From Candidatus Stahliibacteriota bacterium (GTDB lineage: Bacteria; Hydrothermota; Tepidihabitantia; SM23-42), in contig JAUVZL010000008.1 of NCBI GenBank assembly GCA_030602565.1, positions 1 to 61,880 on the forward strand: 61,880 nt of DNA. The letters run 5' to 3'. Within the stretch, counting starts at the first letter, position 1; the number at the start of each line of letters is the position of its first letter. The position numbers and the translations under genes were made by a program. Positions 53,588-61,676 of the stretch are shown piece by piece. Below the pieces are notes generated by a model, which was given only the letters and a program-made list of their open reading frames with translations, ran no database searches and was not told the origin of the DNA.

Positions 53588-54767
53588 ATATTATCCTTCC
53601 TTTTTTTATAGTATACCTGACAATATCCTCGCCAAAATAATACGGAATTTTCTTGTAATTATCAACGTTAAATATGACAAAATCAGCTTGTTTACCGGTT
53701 TCAATGCTACCGATTCGGTTAAACAAACACAATGCCCTGGCGCCGTATTTGGTAGCTCCCAGAAGAGCATCTTCAACATGCATGCCATAGACAATACAGG
53801 CGAGCGCAATAATCTTGGGCATTGAATAAATCATACACGAACCAGGGTTATAATCTGAAGCGAGCGCTGGATGACAGTACAGTTTCTTATAGGTTCTAAC
53901 ATTCGGTTTCTTCTTGAACTGTAAAAAAAGTGTTGCGCCAGGTAGCAAAGTAGGAACAACACCTGCTTTTTTCATTGCTCTTATCGCCCCCTTTGTTGAA
54001 TACTCCAGGTGATCAGCTGATGCACATTTCAATTTCGCGGCAAGATATGCACCGTGAATATCAGCGAATTGATCCGCATGTATTTTAAGCCCAAAACCGT
54101 ATTTTTTCGCACTCAATAAAACCTTCTCGCTCTCGCGCCTGGTAAAAGCAATCTTATCACAAAAAATATCACAAAAATCAGCTAACTTTGCTCTGGCAAC
54201 TTTGGGGATAATCTCTTCAATGACAAGATCTATATAGTCCCGCCGCTTCATCTGATCAGGGATCGTATGAACCAGATAGGTTGGTACAATATCAAGTTCT
54301 GAATCCTTTTTCAGCCGTTTTATCACTCTGAGGGTTTTTATTTCCTCGGCAGGCGACAAGCCGTAGCCACTCTTGATTTCAACGGTCGTAGTGCCGTGTT
54401 TGACAAGGTTTTTCAACCTTTTCATGGCTGACTTGTACAAAATATCTTCACTTGCCTGATGCGTCATACGCACCGTACTGGCAATACCACCGCCAGCTTT
54501 GGCGATCTTTTCGTATTTGACACCGGTAACGCGCATCGCAAATTCGTCTTCGCGCGAACCCCCGTAGACCAAATGGGTATGAGAATCTACCAACCCCGGA
54601 CATACTACGCAACCATTAGCATCGACTACGTTTCTTGCTTTATCACTCTTTATTTGACCAACTTTTCTGATCTTACCATTTTCAACGAGTACTGAAGCGT
54701 TTTTCAAAATACTGAGTCCTCTTTTCATAGTCAGTATCTCTGAGGCGTTGCGAATCAACATAGCCAT
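53571..54767 (-). CDS. hutI: Imidazolonepropionase
   Basis: The 398-residue amidohydrolase opens 4-imidazolone-5-propionate to formiminoglutamate. It has GLVDSHTHLVYGGSREDEF (H-x-H), EIKSGYGL, LKIHADQF and SDYNPGSC, all family marks. The first ATG (54767) has exactly 5 nt after a TAGAAT -10 box, so the leaderless form starts there rather than at the next ATG two codons on. Confidence 0.95.
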   Translation of the reverse strand: MAMLIRNASEILTMKRGLSILKNASVLVENGKIRKVGQIKSDKARNVVDANGCVVCPGLVDSHTHLVYGGSREDEFAMRVTGVKYEKIAKAGGGIASTVRMTHQASEDILYKSAMKRLKNLVKHGTTTVEIKSGYGLSPAEEIKTLRVIKRLKKDSELDIVPTYLVHTIPDQMKRRDYIDLVIEEIIPKVARAKLADFCDIFCDKIAFTRRESEKVLLSAKKYGFGLKIHADQFADIHGAYLAAKLKCASADHLEYSTKGAIRAMKKAGVVPTLLPGATLFLQFKKKPNVRTYKKLYCHPALASDYNPGSCMIYSMPKIIALACIVYGMHVEDALLGATKYGARALCLFNRIGSIETGKQADFVIFNVDNYKKIPYYFGEDIVRYTIKKGRIIYGKNS

Positions 54768-54772
54768 CGATT

Positions 54773-54800
54773 ATTCTACATTATTTTTCAATTATGTCAA
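54773..54800 (-). promoter_or_regulatory. Leaderless promoter of hutI-ftcD
   Basis: On the minus strand: TTGACA (54800-54795), 16 bp, TAGAAT (54778-54773), 5 nt, ATG (54767). Confidence 0.75.
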
Positions 54801-54820
54801 CTGTACTAGTACTTCTGAAC

Positions 54821-54985
54821 TCAGTACTTCGCCTGTATGCTTCGCAGCGTTTCATTAAGAATCCCCAATTCTCTAATAAGGTGCACAAAAGCACAACCAC
54901 CTTCATGCCACAGCACACATTTTTCCCGGTCACACTCCTTGCTTTGATCTGCGGCCTTAAATGGACACTTCAGATTCTCGTTCAT
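54821..54985 (-). CDS. Cys-rich 54-residue protein
   Basis: The frame begins MNENLKCPFK and continues with ECDREKCVLWHEGGCAFVHL and a short helical tail. The spacing C7 ... C18-x4-C23-x7-C31 with a W-H suggests a small metal-binding knuckle. Similar short C-x-L-W-x-x-x-x-C-A proteins are known but uncharacterised. It has an AAGGAGG site six bases before ATG and its own promoter 50 bp upstream, so I take it as real. It ends 20 bp before the hutI -35 box. Function unknown. Confidence 0.78.
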   Translation of the reverse strand: MNENLKCPFKAADQSKECDREKCVLWHEGGCAFVHLIRELGILNETLRSIQAKY

Positions 54986-55034
54986 TATACCTCCTTAGTT
55001 GATATTGATCGAATCAATTTCAGAATCAATTAGT

Positions 55035-55062
55035 ATTATATGCTGCAAAGGATATAAGTCAA
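55035..55062 (-). promoter_or_regulatory. Promoter of the Cys-rich small gene
   Basis: On the minus strand: TTGACT (55062-55057), 16 bp, TATAAT (55040-55035). It stands back to back with the promoter at 55082-55109, their -35 boxes 19 bp apart. Confidence 0.7.
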
Positions 55063-55081
55063 GGAACTGCATGGATATGAC

Positions 55082-55109
55082 TTGACAGACAATAATCAGC
55101 ATTTATAAT
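55082..55109 (+). promoter_or_regulatory. Promoter of the GT39-like/TPR gene
   Basis: TTGACA (55082-55087), 16 bp, TATAAT (55104-55109), 8 nt, GTG (55118). Leader of zero to three nt and no ribosome site. Confidence 0.7.
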
Positions 55110-55117
55110 TGCTCATT

Positions 55118-57004
55118 GTGAAAAGCACCAAACGTATCTTGCTAACTGCTCTCATAATCTTTATTCTGGCACTTGGTGTCCGCTTTATTAACCTCGAAAC
55201 AATCAAGGATAATCCCTTTTTCAATTATCCGATAATGGATGAAAAATATCATGATGAATGGGCACAGGAAATCGCTCAAGGAAACTTATTTGGTCGGGTT
55301 CCCTATTATCGCGCGCCAGCATACCCTTATTTTTTGGGTCTTGTGTATTCGATATTCGGTCATGATTATTACATTCCAAGGTTATTTGGTATTATTATCG
55401 GAGCACTGTCGTGCATGCTCATTTTTCTCACTGGAAAAGAAATATTTTCCTACAAGATCGGTGCATTAGCAGGATTACTTGCTTGTTTTTACAGCATGTT
55501 CTTGTATTTCGATGCTATGCTTCTTACTGTCTATCTGGAAATATTCTTCTGCGTTCTTGCGCTTTTCCTCTTAATCAAGTCGTTGAAAAAGCGAACTGAC
55601 ATACAACTCATCCTGGCTGGACTGTTTTTCGGTTTGGCTTCAATCACAAGACCGACTTTTTTACTGTGCGTACTGGTCTTCGCATCATATCTTTATGTTA
55701 TCTCGAGAAAAGATAAATTTAAAGAACGGCTTAGGCGAGTCTTTCTCTTGATTATCGGCGTCGCACCGAGTATTCTAACTGTAATGATCATAAACTCAAC
55801 GATTGGTAAAGATAGTGTACCACTTGCCTGGAATGGCGGCATAAATTTTTACCTCGGCAATAATCAAGCGGCAAATGGTTGGTCAGCAACATCACCCGAA
55901 ATCGACAAAACATGGTTGGGTGGATACAAAGATGCAATCATTATCGCGGAACTCGATATGAACAGAAAACTTCGTTTTTCTGAAGTTTCTAATTATTGGT
56001 TTCGACGAGGATTCCAATACATTTTCTTCCAACCAATTAATTGGTTTGTATTAATATTAAAGAAAGCCTATTTATTGGTAAGTGCGTATGAATTTCCAAA
56101 TAATCAAAGCATAAAAACTTATCAGAGTTTCTCGCCGCTGCTCCGTATTCCGCTCTTAAATTTCGGGATTGTCATTGCTTTAGCTATCATAGGATTTATT
56201 TTCGCGCCCAAACAAAAGCCGACCAAAGCCGCACTGCTGTTTCTATTGACTTATTCCCTAACCATAATCCTGTTCTTCGTACCCGCACGTTATCGTATGC
56301 CGCTCATACCATTGCTCCTAATCTTTGCAGCTTATGCAATCTTCTGGATCATTCAAGAATTGCGTTCTAAGAAGTATAAGAAAGTCATCTTGTCCTGCGG
56401 TTTGATCTTTGTAGTCTTATGGTTTGTGCACACTGATCTACCTGGTACACATGGGGATTTCGTCGATAAAAATGTAATCCATGCAACCTATGCAAACCAC
56501 TATTTTGATATGGGTCAATATGAAAAAGCCCTGGTCGAATTCAACAAAGCATTAAAATATGACCCGAGCAATACCAAAACTATCAACGCGCTCGGTGATA
56601 CTTATATCAAGCTGGCGCAGTATAATGAAGCACGTGAAGTTTTTACGAATTCATTACGCGCGAGAAATAATGCCGATGCGCTGTTCAAACTCGGTCTCAT
56701 TAATTTTGAACAGGAGATTATGGACAGTGCCCAGCTTTATTTTACTGATGCTGTTGGACTCGACTCGACCAATCCAACCACCTACTACTATGCAGGTATG
56801 GCTTATGCACTCGACAAGAAACCTCAGCAAGCTATACATTATTTGGAAATATCTCTGCGCTATCATCCTTACCCACGATATGTCAGTAACACACACCGTA
56901 ATATCGGTTTATCATATCTTGAAATTGGTAACATAAATAGCGCAAAAGAACATTTCATCAAATCCGGTATGAATCAGCAAGATATCTACAACCTCATAAA
57001 GTAA
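55118..57004 (+). CDS. GT39-like membrane glycosyltransferase with C-terminal TPRs
   Basis: This 628-residue protein has about 11 membrane helices (~5-430) of the dolichyl-phosphate-mannosyl transferase (PMT_2, GT39/GT83) fold. An acidic periplasmic loop after helix 1 (MDEKYHDEWAQEIAQGN) contains the D-E catalytic region, and a R-A-P-A-Y-P loop follows. Four or five TPRs (~460-625) form the periplasmic end. Such proteins move a sugar from a lipid carrier to a protein or lipid. The GTG at 55118 is preferred, because a TTG at 55109 is the last base of the -10 box. Confidence 0.83.
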   Translation: MKSTKRILLTALIIFILALGVRFINLETIKDNPFFNYPIMDEKYHDEWAQEIAQGNLFGRVPYYRAPAYPYFLGLVYSIFGHDYYIPRLFGIIIGALSCMLIFLTGKEIFSYKIGALAGLLACFYSMFLYFDAMLLTVYLEIFFCVLALFLLIKSLKKRTDIQLILAGLFFGLASITRPTFLLCVLVFASYLYVISRKDKFKERLRRVFLLIIGVAPSILTVMIINSTIGKDSVPLAWNGGINFYLGNNQAANGWSATSPEIDKTWLGGYKDAIIIAELDMNRKLRFSEVSNYWFRRGFQYIFFQPINWFVLILKKAYLLVSAYEFPNNQSIKTYQSFSPLLRIPLLNFGIVIALAIIGFIFAPKQKPTKAALLFLLTYSLTIILFFVPARYRMPLIPLLLIFAAYAIFWIIQELRSKKYKKVILSCGLIFVVLWFVHTDLPGTHGDFVDKNVIHATYANHYFDMGQYEKALVEFNKALKYDPSNTKTINALGDTYIKLAQYNEAREVFTNSLRARNNADALFKLGLINFEQEIMDSAQLYFTDAVGLDSTNPTTYYYAGMAYALDKKPQQAIHYLEISLRYHPYPRYVSNTHRNIGLSYLEIGNINSAKEHFIKSGMNQQDIYNLIK

Positions 57005-57009
57005 TCTCT

Positions 57010-57098
57010 GGGGTCAAATCTCGACATTGGACAACACCTCTACCCTATTGCCCCCATTCACAAAACACCCTACTTGTCCAATGTCGAGATTTGACCCC
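57010..57098. repeat. Inverted-repeat element, family A, copy 2
   Basis: The 24-bp perfect arms (57010-57033 and 57075-57098) are identical to those at 763-786 and 840-863. The 41-bp interior is unrelated. It lies between two convergent genes and may help end transcription. Confidence 0.85.
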
Positions 57099-57125
57099 AT
57101 TACCCGTATACGTTAATTACTTACT

Positions 57126-58241
57126 TCATATTCTCATTTCGTAGATGCGGTATTTCTTATAGAGTTTGCCGCCGATTGCCATATCAAAGCGGTTAATAAG
57201 ATCGTTATCCTCCAGGTTCCAGCCGAGCTCACACCACTGGTAACCCAACCGAAGATTAGCCTTCTCAGTTTCATAGTAGAGAACGGCTATGATACCAGTC
57301 TCGCGGTATTTCTTCATCACCCCGCCGATGATTGAACGAACACCAGTGATTTTCTTCTTATAAAGCAAAAACTTCAGCATTTCAATAGGTCCCAGACGAC
57401 CGTTCAATCTTCTTAGCACCTGGTTTATATCAGGGATGGTAACTGTTACTGCCACTGGTCTACCATCCATTTCCGCGAACAAAATCAGTTCCGGATCGGC
57501 AAATTGCTTCAGTTTTTTTGCCGAAAAGTTCATTTCGTCATCGGTCATCGGCACAAAACCCCAGTTTTTTTCCCAGGCATCATTATAAATGTTCTTTAAG
57601 AATTGCGCGTCGCGTTCAAATTTTTTCATGTCAAAAGGTCGCACCTTGATGTCTATCCTCACCTTAATTCGATTTACCATTTTTTCAATTCGTGGCGGGA
57701 TTCCATCCTTGGCATATTTAATAAATGCATAGAGATCTTTCGCCTTCTTGAAACCATAGCGCTCGGCAAGATTTAAATAATAGGGAAGCGTATACGGCAT
57801 CATTACGGTTGGCGGTTTATCAAACCCCTCAAGGAGAAAAGAGTTTTCATCATTCATGCTCGGGCTTGTTGGACCACGCATGATTTCCATACCCCTGATT
57901 CTCAACCATTTCTTTACTTCATCCCACAGAGCTTGGGCTACTTCAAAATCGTTCACGCATTCAAAGAAACCAAAGAAACCTGTTTTTTCATTATGGAACT
58001 CATTATGGTTTTCATCTACTACGGCGACGATTCTGCCAACAGGATTATCTCTGTTCCTCGCTAAGAAAATTTCTCTCTTTGCATGTTTCCAAAAAGGGTT
58101 TTGTTTGATGTCCAGAGCTTCGCGTACCTCAGCTAAAAGCGGCGGCACCCAGTACTGGTTACCCTTATAAATACGCCAGGGTAACTTCAGAAAACTTTCC
58201 CAGTCCTTTTGGTTCTTGACTGTCTCAATACAGAGGCTCAA
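57126..58241 (-). CDS. YghO-like GNAT-fold acyltransferase
   Basis: The 371-residue protein belongs to the double-GNAT YghO family: WRIYKGNQYWVPPLL at the start, VGRIVAVVDENHNEFH, FGFFECVNDFEVAQAL, RGPTSPSMNDENSFLLEGFD, the second domain NDAWEKNWGFVPMTDDE, and the C-terminal AVLYYETEKANLRLGY and ELGWNLEDN. The substrate is unknown. It starts with TTG at 58241 with AAGGAG five bases before it; no better start is seen. Confidence 0.85.
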   Translation of the reverse strand: MSLCIETVKNQKDWESFLKLPWRIYKGNQYWVPPLLAEVREALDIKQNPFWKHAKREIFLARNRDNPVGRIVAVVDENHNEFHNEKTGFFGFFECVNDFEVAQALWDEVKKWLRIRGMEIMRGPTSPSMNDENSFLLEGFDKPPTVMMPYTLPYYLNLAERYGFKKAKDLYAFIKYAKDGIPPRIEKMVNRIKVRIDIKVRPFDMKKFERDAQFLKNIYNDAWEKNWGFVPMTDDEMNFSAKKLKQFADPELILFAEMDGRPVAVTVTIPDINQVLRRLNGRLGPIEMLKFLLYKKKITGVRSIIGGVMKKYRETGIIAVLYYETEKANLRLGYQWCELGWNLEDNDLINRFDMAIGGKLYKKYRIYEMRI

Positions 58242-58412
58242 CAGAACTCCTTAAAACTCCCTGTATTTTTTGTATAGGAAATAGTATTTAAATCCATGTC
58301 TGTGAAGTCTTTCTTGCTTTCATCTAACAGTGTAATTGTAACTAGTTTATTGATGCTGTCAAGCATGAATAGTTCCTACGAACCATTAGGCCGCGTCTCC
58401 TCAACGAACACC

Positions 58413-58440
58413 TTGATTTATTCCCTCATTTCTATATACT
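58413..58440 (+). promoter_or_regulatory. Promoter of the 58471 operon
   Basis: TTGATT (58413-58418), 16 bp, TATACT (58435-58440); GGAGGA then the ATG at 58471. The rest of the 58242-58412 gap shows no gene or repeat. Confidence 0.6.
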
Positions 58441-58470
58441 GTGCTAATCAGGGAAAACAAGGAGGACTTT

Positions 58471-59073
58471 ATGAAAATGTGGTCTTTTTTTCTAATCATC
58501 GCATTCCTCGTGGCACTGCCACTTCTCGCTCAAACGGTTGATACGGATGCAAAAATTGCGAAAAAATCAGAACCTGGAATGAATGTCGAGGAATTGAAAC
58601 AGGTGAGCAGGTTACCAGAAGTGGTCAAAGATGCAAGGGATGCCGGTGCTGAAGAAGAAGAAATACAAAGCATTGTCAAGGGCGTAAAAGACAAAAAGCT
58701 GTCTGCGGACGAAGGAGCCAATACTATCAAAACAATGGAAGAGAATACAAGGACAGGGAAATCTAATAAGGGAATCTCAGAATTCGTATTCCAACAGAAA
58801 GCAAATGGGGTAAAAGGTAAGGAATTAGGACAGGCAATAAAAAAGGAACTGCAAGAAAGACACCAGATAAAAAAACAAGAGCGGAAAAACAAAGAAGAAA
58901 ATGAAGAAGAACAGAAAAAGCAAAAAATAAAGAAAGAGCAGCAGACACAAAAGATAAGGAGCCAAGACGAAGACTATAGAACAAACGCAGAGCCTCAAAA
59001 GCAAGAACCAATAAAGAAAAAAGTTGATGAAGATAAGTCCGAATCAAAAACAAAGAAAAAAGACAAAAAATAA
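58471..59073 (+). CDS. Exported Lys/Glu-rich protein of unknown function
   Basis: The 200-residue protein has a signal peptide (MKMWSFFLIIAFLVALPLLAQ). A ~100-residue helical middle (GMNVEELKQVSRLPEVVKDA, EEEIQSIVKGVKDKKLSADE) reads like a repeated EF-hand-like or linker helix, and the tail (~130-200) is almost only Lys, Glu and Gln. No family is recognised. The frame also reads from 58441, but the ribosome site and signal sequence place the start at 58471. Confidence 0.7.
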   Translation: MKMWSFFLIIAFLVALPLLAQTVDTDAKIAKKSEPGMNVEELKQVSRLPEVVKDARDAGAEEEEIQSIVKGVKDKKLSADEGANTIKTMEENTRTGKSNKGISEFVFQQKANGVKGKELGQAIKKELQERHQIKKQERKNKEENEEEQKKQKIKKEQQTQKIRSQDEDYRTNAEPQKQEPIKKKVDEDKSESKTKKKDKK

Positions 59074-59101
59074 ATTTGGTGCGTTAAATAAAGGAGCCTA
59101 T

Positions 59102-59392
59102 ATGAACAAGAAAATTTTTCTTGTAATTGCTGTGGTATTACTGATATGCATGACTTGTTCACAGAAAAAAGATGAAACCAGGGTAATTGACCAGAAAGTT
59201 ATAGAAAAGGTTGCGAAAATTTCTGCGATGTTTGATGTCAACGAGGACATAGCCATTGATATGCTGAAGAAAGAAGAAATTTCCGCTCAGGAATACAGAG
59301 ATATAATCGCCGCAATAGCACTTGATGAAAGAACAACTAATACCTTCGTGCAAATGAAGAAGATCTATGCAGAGGAGTTTCAGAAACAGTAA
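59102..59392 (+). CDS. Small lipoprotein of unknown function
   Basis: A 96-residue protein with a lipoprotein signal (IFLVIAVVLLICMTC, Cys20) and a helical body of ~75 residues, including MFDVNEDIAIDMLKKEEISAQEYR. This resembles in length and helix pattern the middle of the preceding protein. The start at 59102 has AAGGAG six bases before it. No family is recognised. Confidence 0.7.
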   Translation: MNKKIFLVIAVVLLICMTCSQKKDETRVIDQKVIEKVAKISAMFDVNEDIAIDMLKKEEISAQEYRDIIAAIALDERTTNTFVQMKKIYAEEFQKQ

Positions 59393-59421
59393 ATTCAGTA
59401 TACAAAAGGAACGGAGATAAT

Positions 59422-61053
59422 ATGTTAAGAAAATACATACCGTATGCACTAATAATGCTATTGTCCACACCATTGATCACTTCAGCAGCTGACCTGAGTC
59501 AAAATCTTGATGCGTTATTTCACACCGACGACATAGCAAGGCAGGAAGAACTTATCGCCGAGATATCAGACCATGATGTTCCTATCAATACCTTGATTAC
59601 CTTACTAAAGAATACCAAATTCAAGAAAGGTGCGGCACGTGGTATCCGTACTGCAAAAAACATGTGTATTGATGGTATTGAAAGACCATACTATCTATAC
59701 ATTCCAGAGAATTATGACCATAATGAAAAAACTCCGCTCATTGTATATCTTCATGGCGGTGTTAGTAGAAAAGATATCAGCGAAGATGATGTAAAATATT
59801 TTGAGGATTCGCCATTTGTGAAAATGGCTGAAGAACAAGGCTATATTCTTTTGTTTCCCACAGGTCAGTACGGCGCGACCTGGTGGGATTCAGTAGGTAT
59901 AGCTAATATTCTGCAGCAAATCCGCGTGACGAAAAGAGAATACAATATTGACGATAATAGAGTATTCATGACCGGCTTTTCTGATGGTGGTTCTGGCTCA
60001 TTTCTGTTTGCCATGTCCTATCCATCTTATTTCGCGGGCTTTATGTCGCTGAATGGTCATCCTGGTGTGGGTTCTGAGGTCGGCAAAATACAGACCTACT
60101 TTGTTAATCTCTTCAATCGACCCGTGTATGTCATCAATACTGACGAAGATGAATTATATCCGGCAGATGAAATTCGCGATATGCTCGAACTGGCTCATGA
60201 GGCTGGTGCCGACATCTTCTACCGCATATATACTGGTATAGGGCACGAATTTGATTATGCAGAAGAAGAACTGCCACGCATGGTCAGCTTCATGGAAAAT
60301 AACCCGCGCCACCTCAGACCACTGGTAAAATGGGAGAGCGCATATCCAGACGTGGAGTGCATGTGGCTGCGCATCGATTCAATCTCTGGGCAAGGACACG
60401 CAGATTGGTACAAAGACCATAATATGGAAATTGTTGATGACCGAGTGATGTTCGGTTTTTACCCGGATGATGATTTTGCCGGTATTGATTTAGATGCAAT
60501 TGACAAACAAGTGTTATCACAGTTTTTCCCGGACCACGATTTTAAGGGTCCGGCTGTGAAAATTAGTAAGGTAATTGGTGATAGCACACTCTGTGCAGTC
60601 GTTGGGATGAAAGATGGAGATGTGATAATAAAACTGGGAGATAGGCCTGTTAATACAATAGAAGATATCTATGCCTACAAAGAAAACAAGAGGTGTGGTG
60701 ATCTCGCTGAAATTGTCGTACTGAGAGACGGTGAGATATTGACTTTTGAAGATCAGTTTCCCGGACCTACGATATCCGATCTCTTTACACGCGGTAAACC
60801 ATCAGGACGAATTGAGGGATATTTCTCAGGGAACATCTTTTCCTTAAAAACATCACAGATTGCGGTGTTCACTATCAAGATTCACCCGGATATGGTGCAA
60901 ATAGATCAGAACATCGTTATTATCGTAAACGGCGAGGTTGTTATTGATGAAAAAGCGCGAGCTAACCCTGAGTACCTGCTAAAGAATTATCTAAAAAATA
61001 GAGACCGTGAACGTCTTTATGTTAATGAAATCACGATAGCCTTAGAAAAATAA
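59422..61053 (+). CDS. Exported alpha/beta hydrolase with PDZ-like domain
   Basis: The 543-residue protein has a signal peptide (1-22), a ~50-residue helical stretch, then an esterase domain (~75-300). Its oxyanion loop is YLHGG, the nucleophile Ser is in TGFSDGGSGS, an acid residue is near NTDEDEL, and His is in GIGHEFDYA. This is the PHB-depolymerase/feruloyl-esterase-like layout. A PDZ-like module (~405-450; LCAVVGMKDGDVIIKLGDRPV) and a C-terminal beta region follow. The substrate is unknown. It ends before a strong terminator. Confidence 0.85.
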   Translation: MLRKYIPYALIMLLSTPLITSAADLSQNLDALFHTDDIARQEELIAEISDHDVPINTLITLLKNTKFKKGAARGIRTAKNMCIDGIERPYYLYIPENYDHNEKTPLIVYLHGGVSRKDISEDDVKYFEDSPFVKMAEEQGYILLFPTGQYGATWWDSVGIANILQQIRVTKREYNIDDNRVFMTGFSDGGSGSFLFAMSYPSYFAGFMSLNGHPGVGSEVGKIQTYFVNLFNRPVYVINTDEDELYPADEIRDMLELAHEAGADIFYRIYTGIGHEFDYAEEELPRMVSFMENNPRHLRPLVKWESAYPDVECMWLRIDSISGQGHADWYKDHNMEIVDDRVMFGFYPDDDFAGIDLDAIDKQVLSQFFPDHDFKGPAVKISKVIGDSTLCAVVGMKDGDVIIKLGDRPVNTIEDIYAYKENKRCGDLAEIVVLRDGEILTFEDQFPGPTISDLFTRGKPSGRIEGYFSGNIFSLKTSQIAVFTIKIHPDMVQIDQNIVIIVNGEVVIDEKARANPEYLLKNYLKNRDRERLYVNEITIALEK

Positions 61054-61109
61054 CGCTTTATTGTTCGAGCAAGTTCCGTAAGGCACGCGTCGAGAACATA
61101 CATTAACAA

Positions 61110-61149
61110 AAGAAAAAGGGGAGTGACTTCAGTCACTCCCCTTTTTCTT
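61110..61149. terminator. Strong bidirectional intrinsic terminator
   Basis: An 18-bp perfect stem (61110-61127 with 61132-61149), AAAAAGGGGAGTGAC/TTCA loop/GTCACTCCCCTTTTT, has an A-run on one side and a T-run on the other. It serves both the hydrolase (+) and the convergent cold-shock gene (-). Confidence 0.92.
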
Positions 61150-61158
61150 CATGCTTAT

Positions 61159-61362
61159 TTACGCACGTTCGATATTTGTGGCCTTTTCCCCTTTGGGGGA
61201 GTTAGTAATCTCGAACTTAACCCGTTCACCTTCATTCAGGGTACGGTAACCTTCACCAGCGATATCCTGGAAGTGGGCAAATACGTCACCACTACCGTCT
61301 TCTTTCTCGATGAAGCCAAATCCTTTTCTACTATCAAACCACTTTACAGTTCCGTATGGCAT
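61159..61362 (-). CDS. cspA: Cold-shock domain protein
   Basis: The 67-residue OB-fold RNA chaperone begins [23 protein letters not shown] with RNP1 (KGFGFI) and RNP2 (DVFAHF), and ends [12 protein letters not shown], the CspA family pattern. AAGGAG lies seven bases before the ATG. The ~85-nt 5' leader, longer than most here, is common in cold-shock genes that are controlled by RNA structure. No temperature response can be deduced. Confidence 0.96.
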   Translation of the reverse strand: MPYGTVKWFDSRKGFGFIEKEDGSGDVFAHFQDIAGEGYRTLNEGERVKFEITNSPKGEKATNIERA

Positions 61363-61453
61363 GTTTCTCCTTTCAAGCGTCTATCTGTTTCATGGATTGA
61401 GAATATGAGTATCCTGCAGTCCTTCAACAAATAATATTGCTTATCTAATAGAA

Positions 61454-61481
61454 ATTATATGCAAATAATCAATCTTGTCAA
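61454..61481 (-). promoter_or_regulatory. Promoter of cspA
   Basis: On the minus strand: TTGACA (61481-61476), 16 bp, TATAAT (61459-61454). Confidence 0.75.
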
Positions 61482-61569
61482 GAGACAATTTGCGGGAAAG
61501 AACGGGGTCACCTATGAAAAAATTGCGCTCCATTGATTAGGAATTACTATATTCTATAATTAGCTAATT

Positions 61570-61605
61570 GTCAATATTGACCTCCTTGCTGATTACCAGT
61601 ATAAT
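61570..61605 (+). promoter_or_regulatory. Possible outward promoter at a palindrome near the IS end
   Basis: The 12-bp palindrome GTCAATATTGAC (61570-61581) gives TTGACC (61577-61582), followed after 17 bp by TATAAT (61600-61605), facing into the IS110-type fragment. Another palindrome, AATTAGCTAATT, lies just before. The spacer differs from the 16 bp used elsewhere, and no gene follows on this strand, so it may be chance or belong to the IS end. Confidence 0.3.
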
Positions 61606-61676
61606 AATATAGGACCATGAGTCAGTCACCTATGCGTACTCGTGGTACAGTATGTTATACGACTCCGGTCGCGCAA

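Noticed and set aside
54794-55033. 79-codon plus-strand reading frame next to hutI
   Set aside because: No ribosome site or recognisable protein; the opposite strand has the Cys-rich gene with promoter and AAGGAGG.
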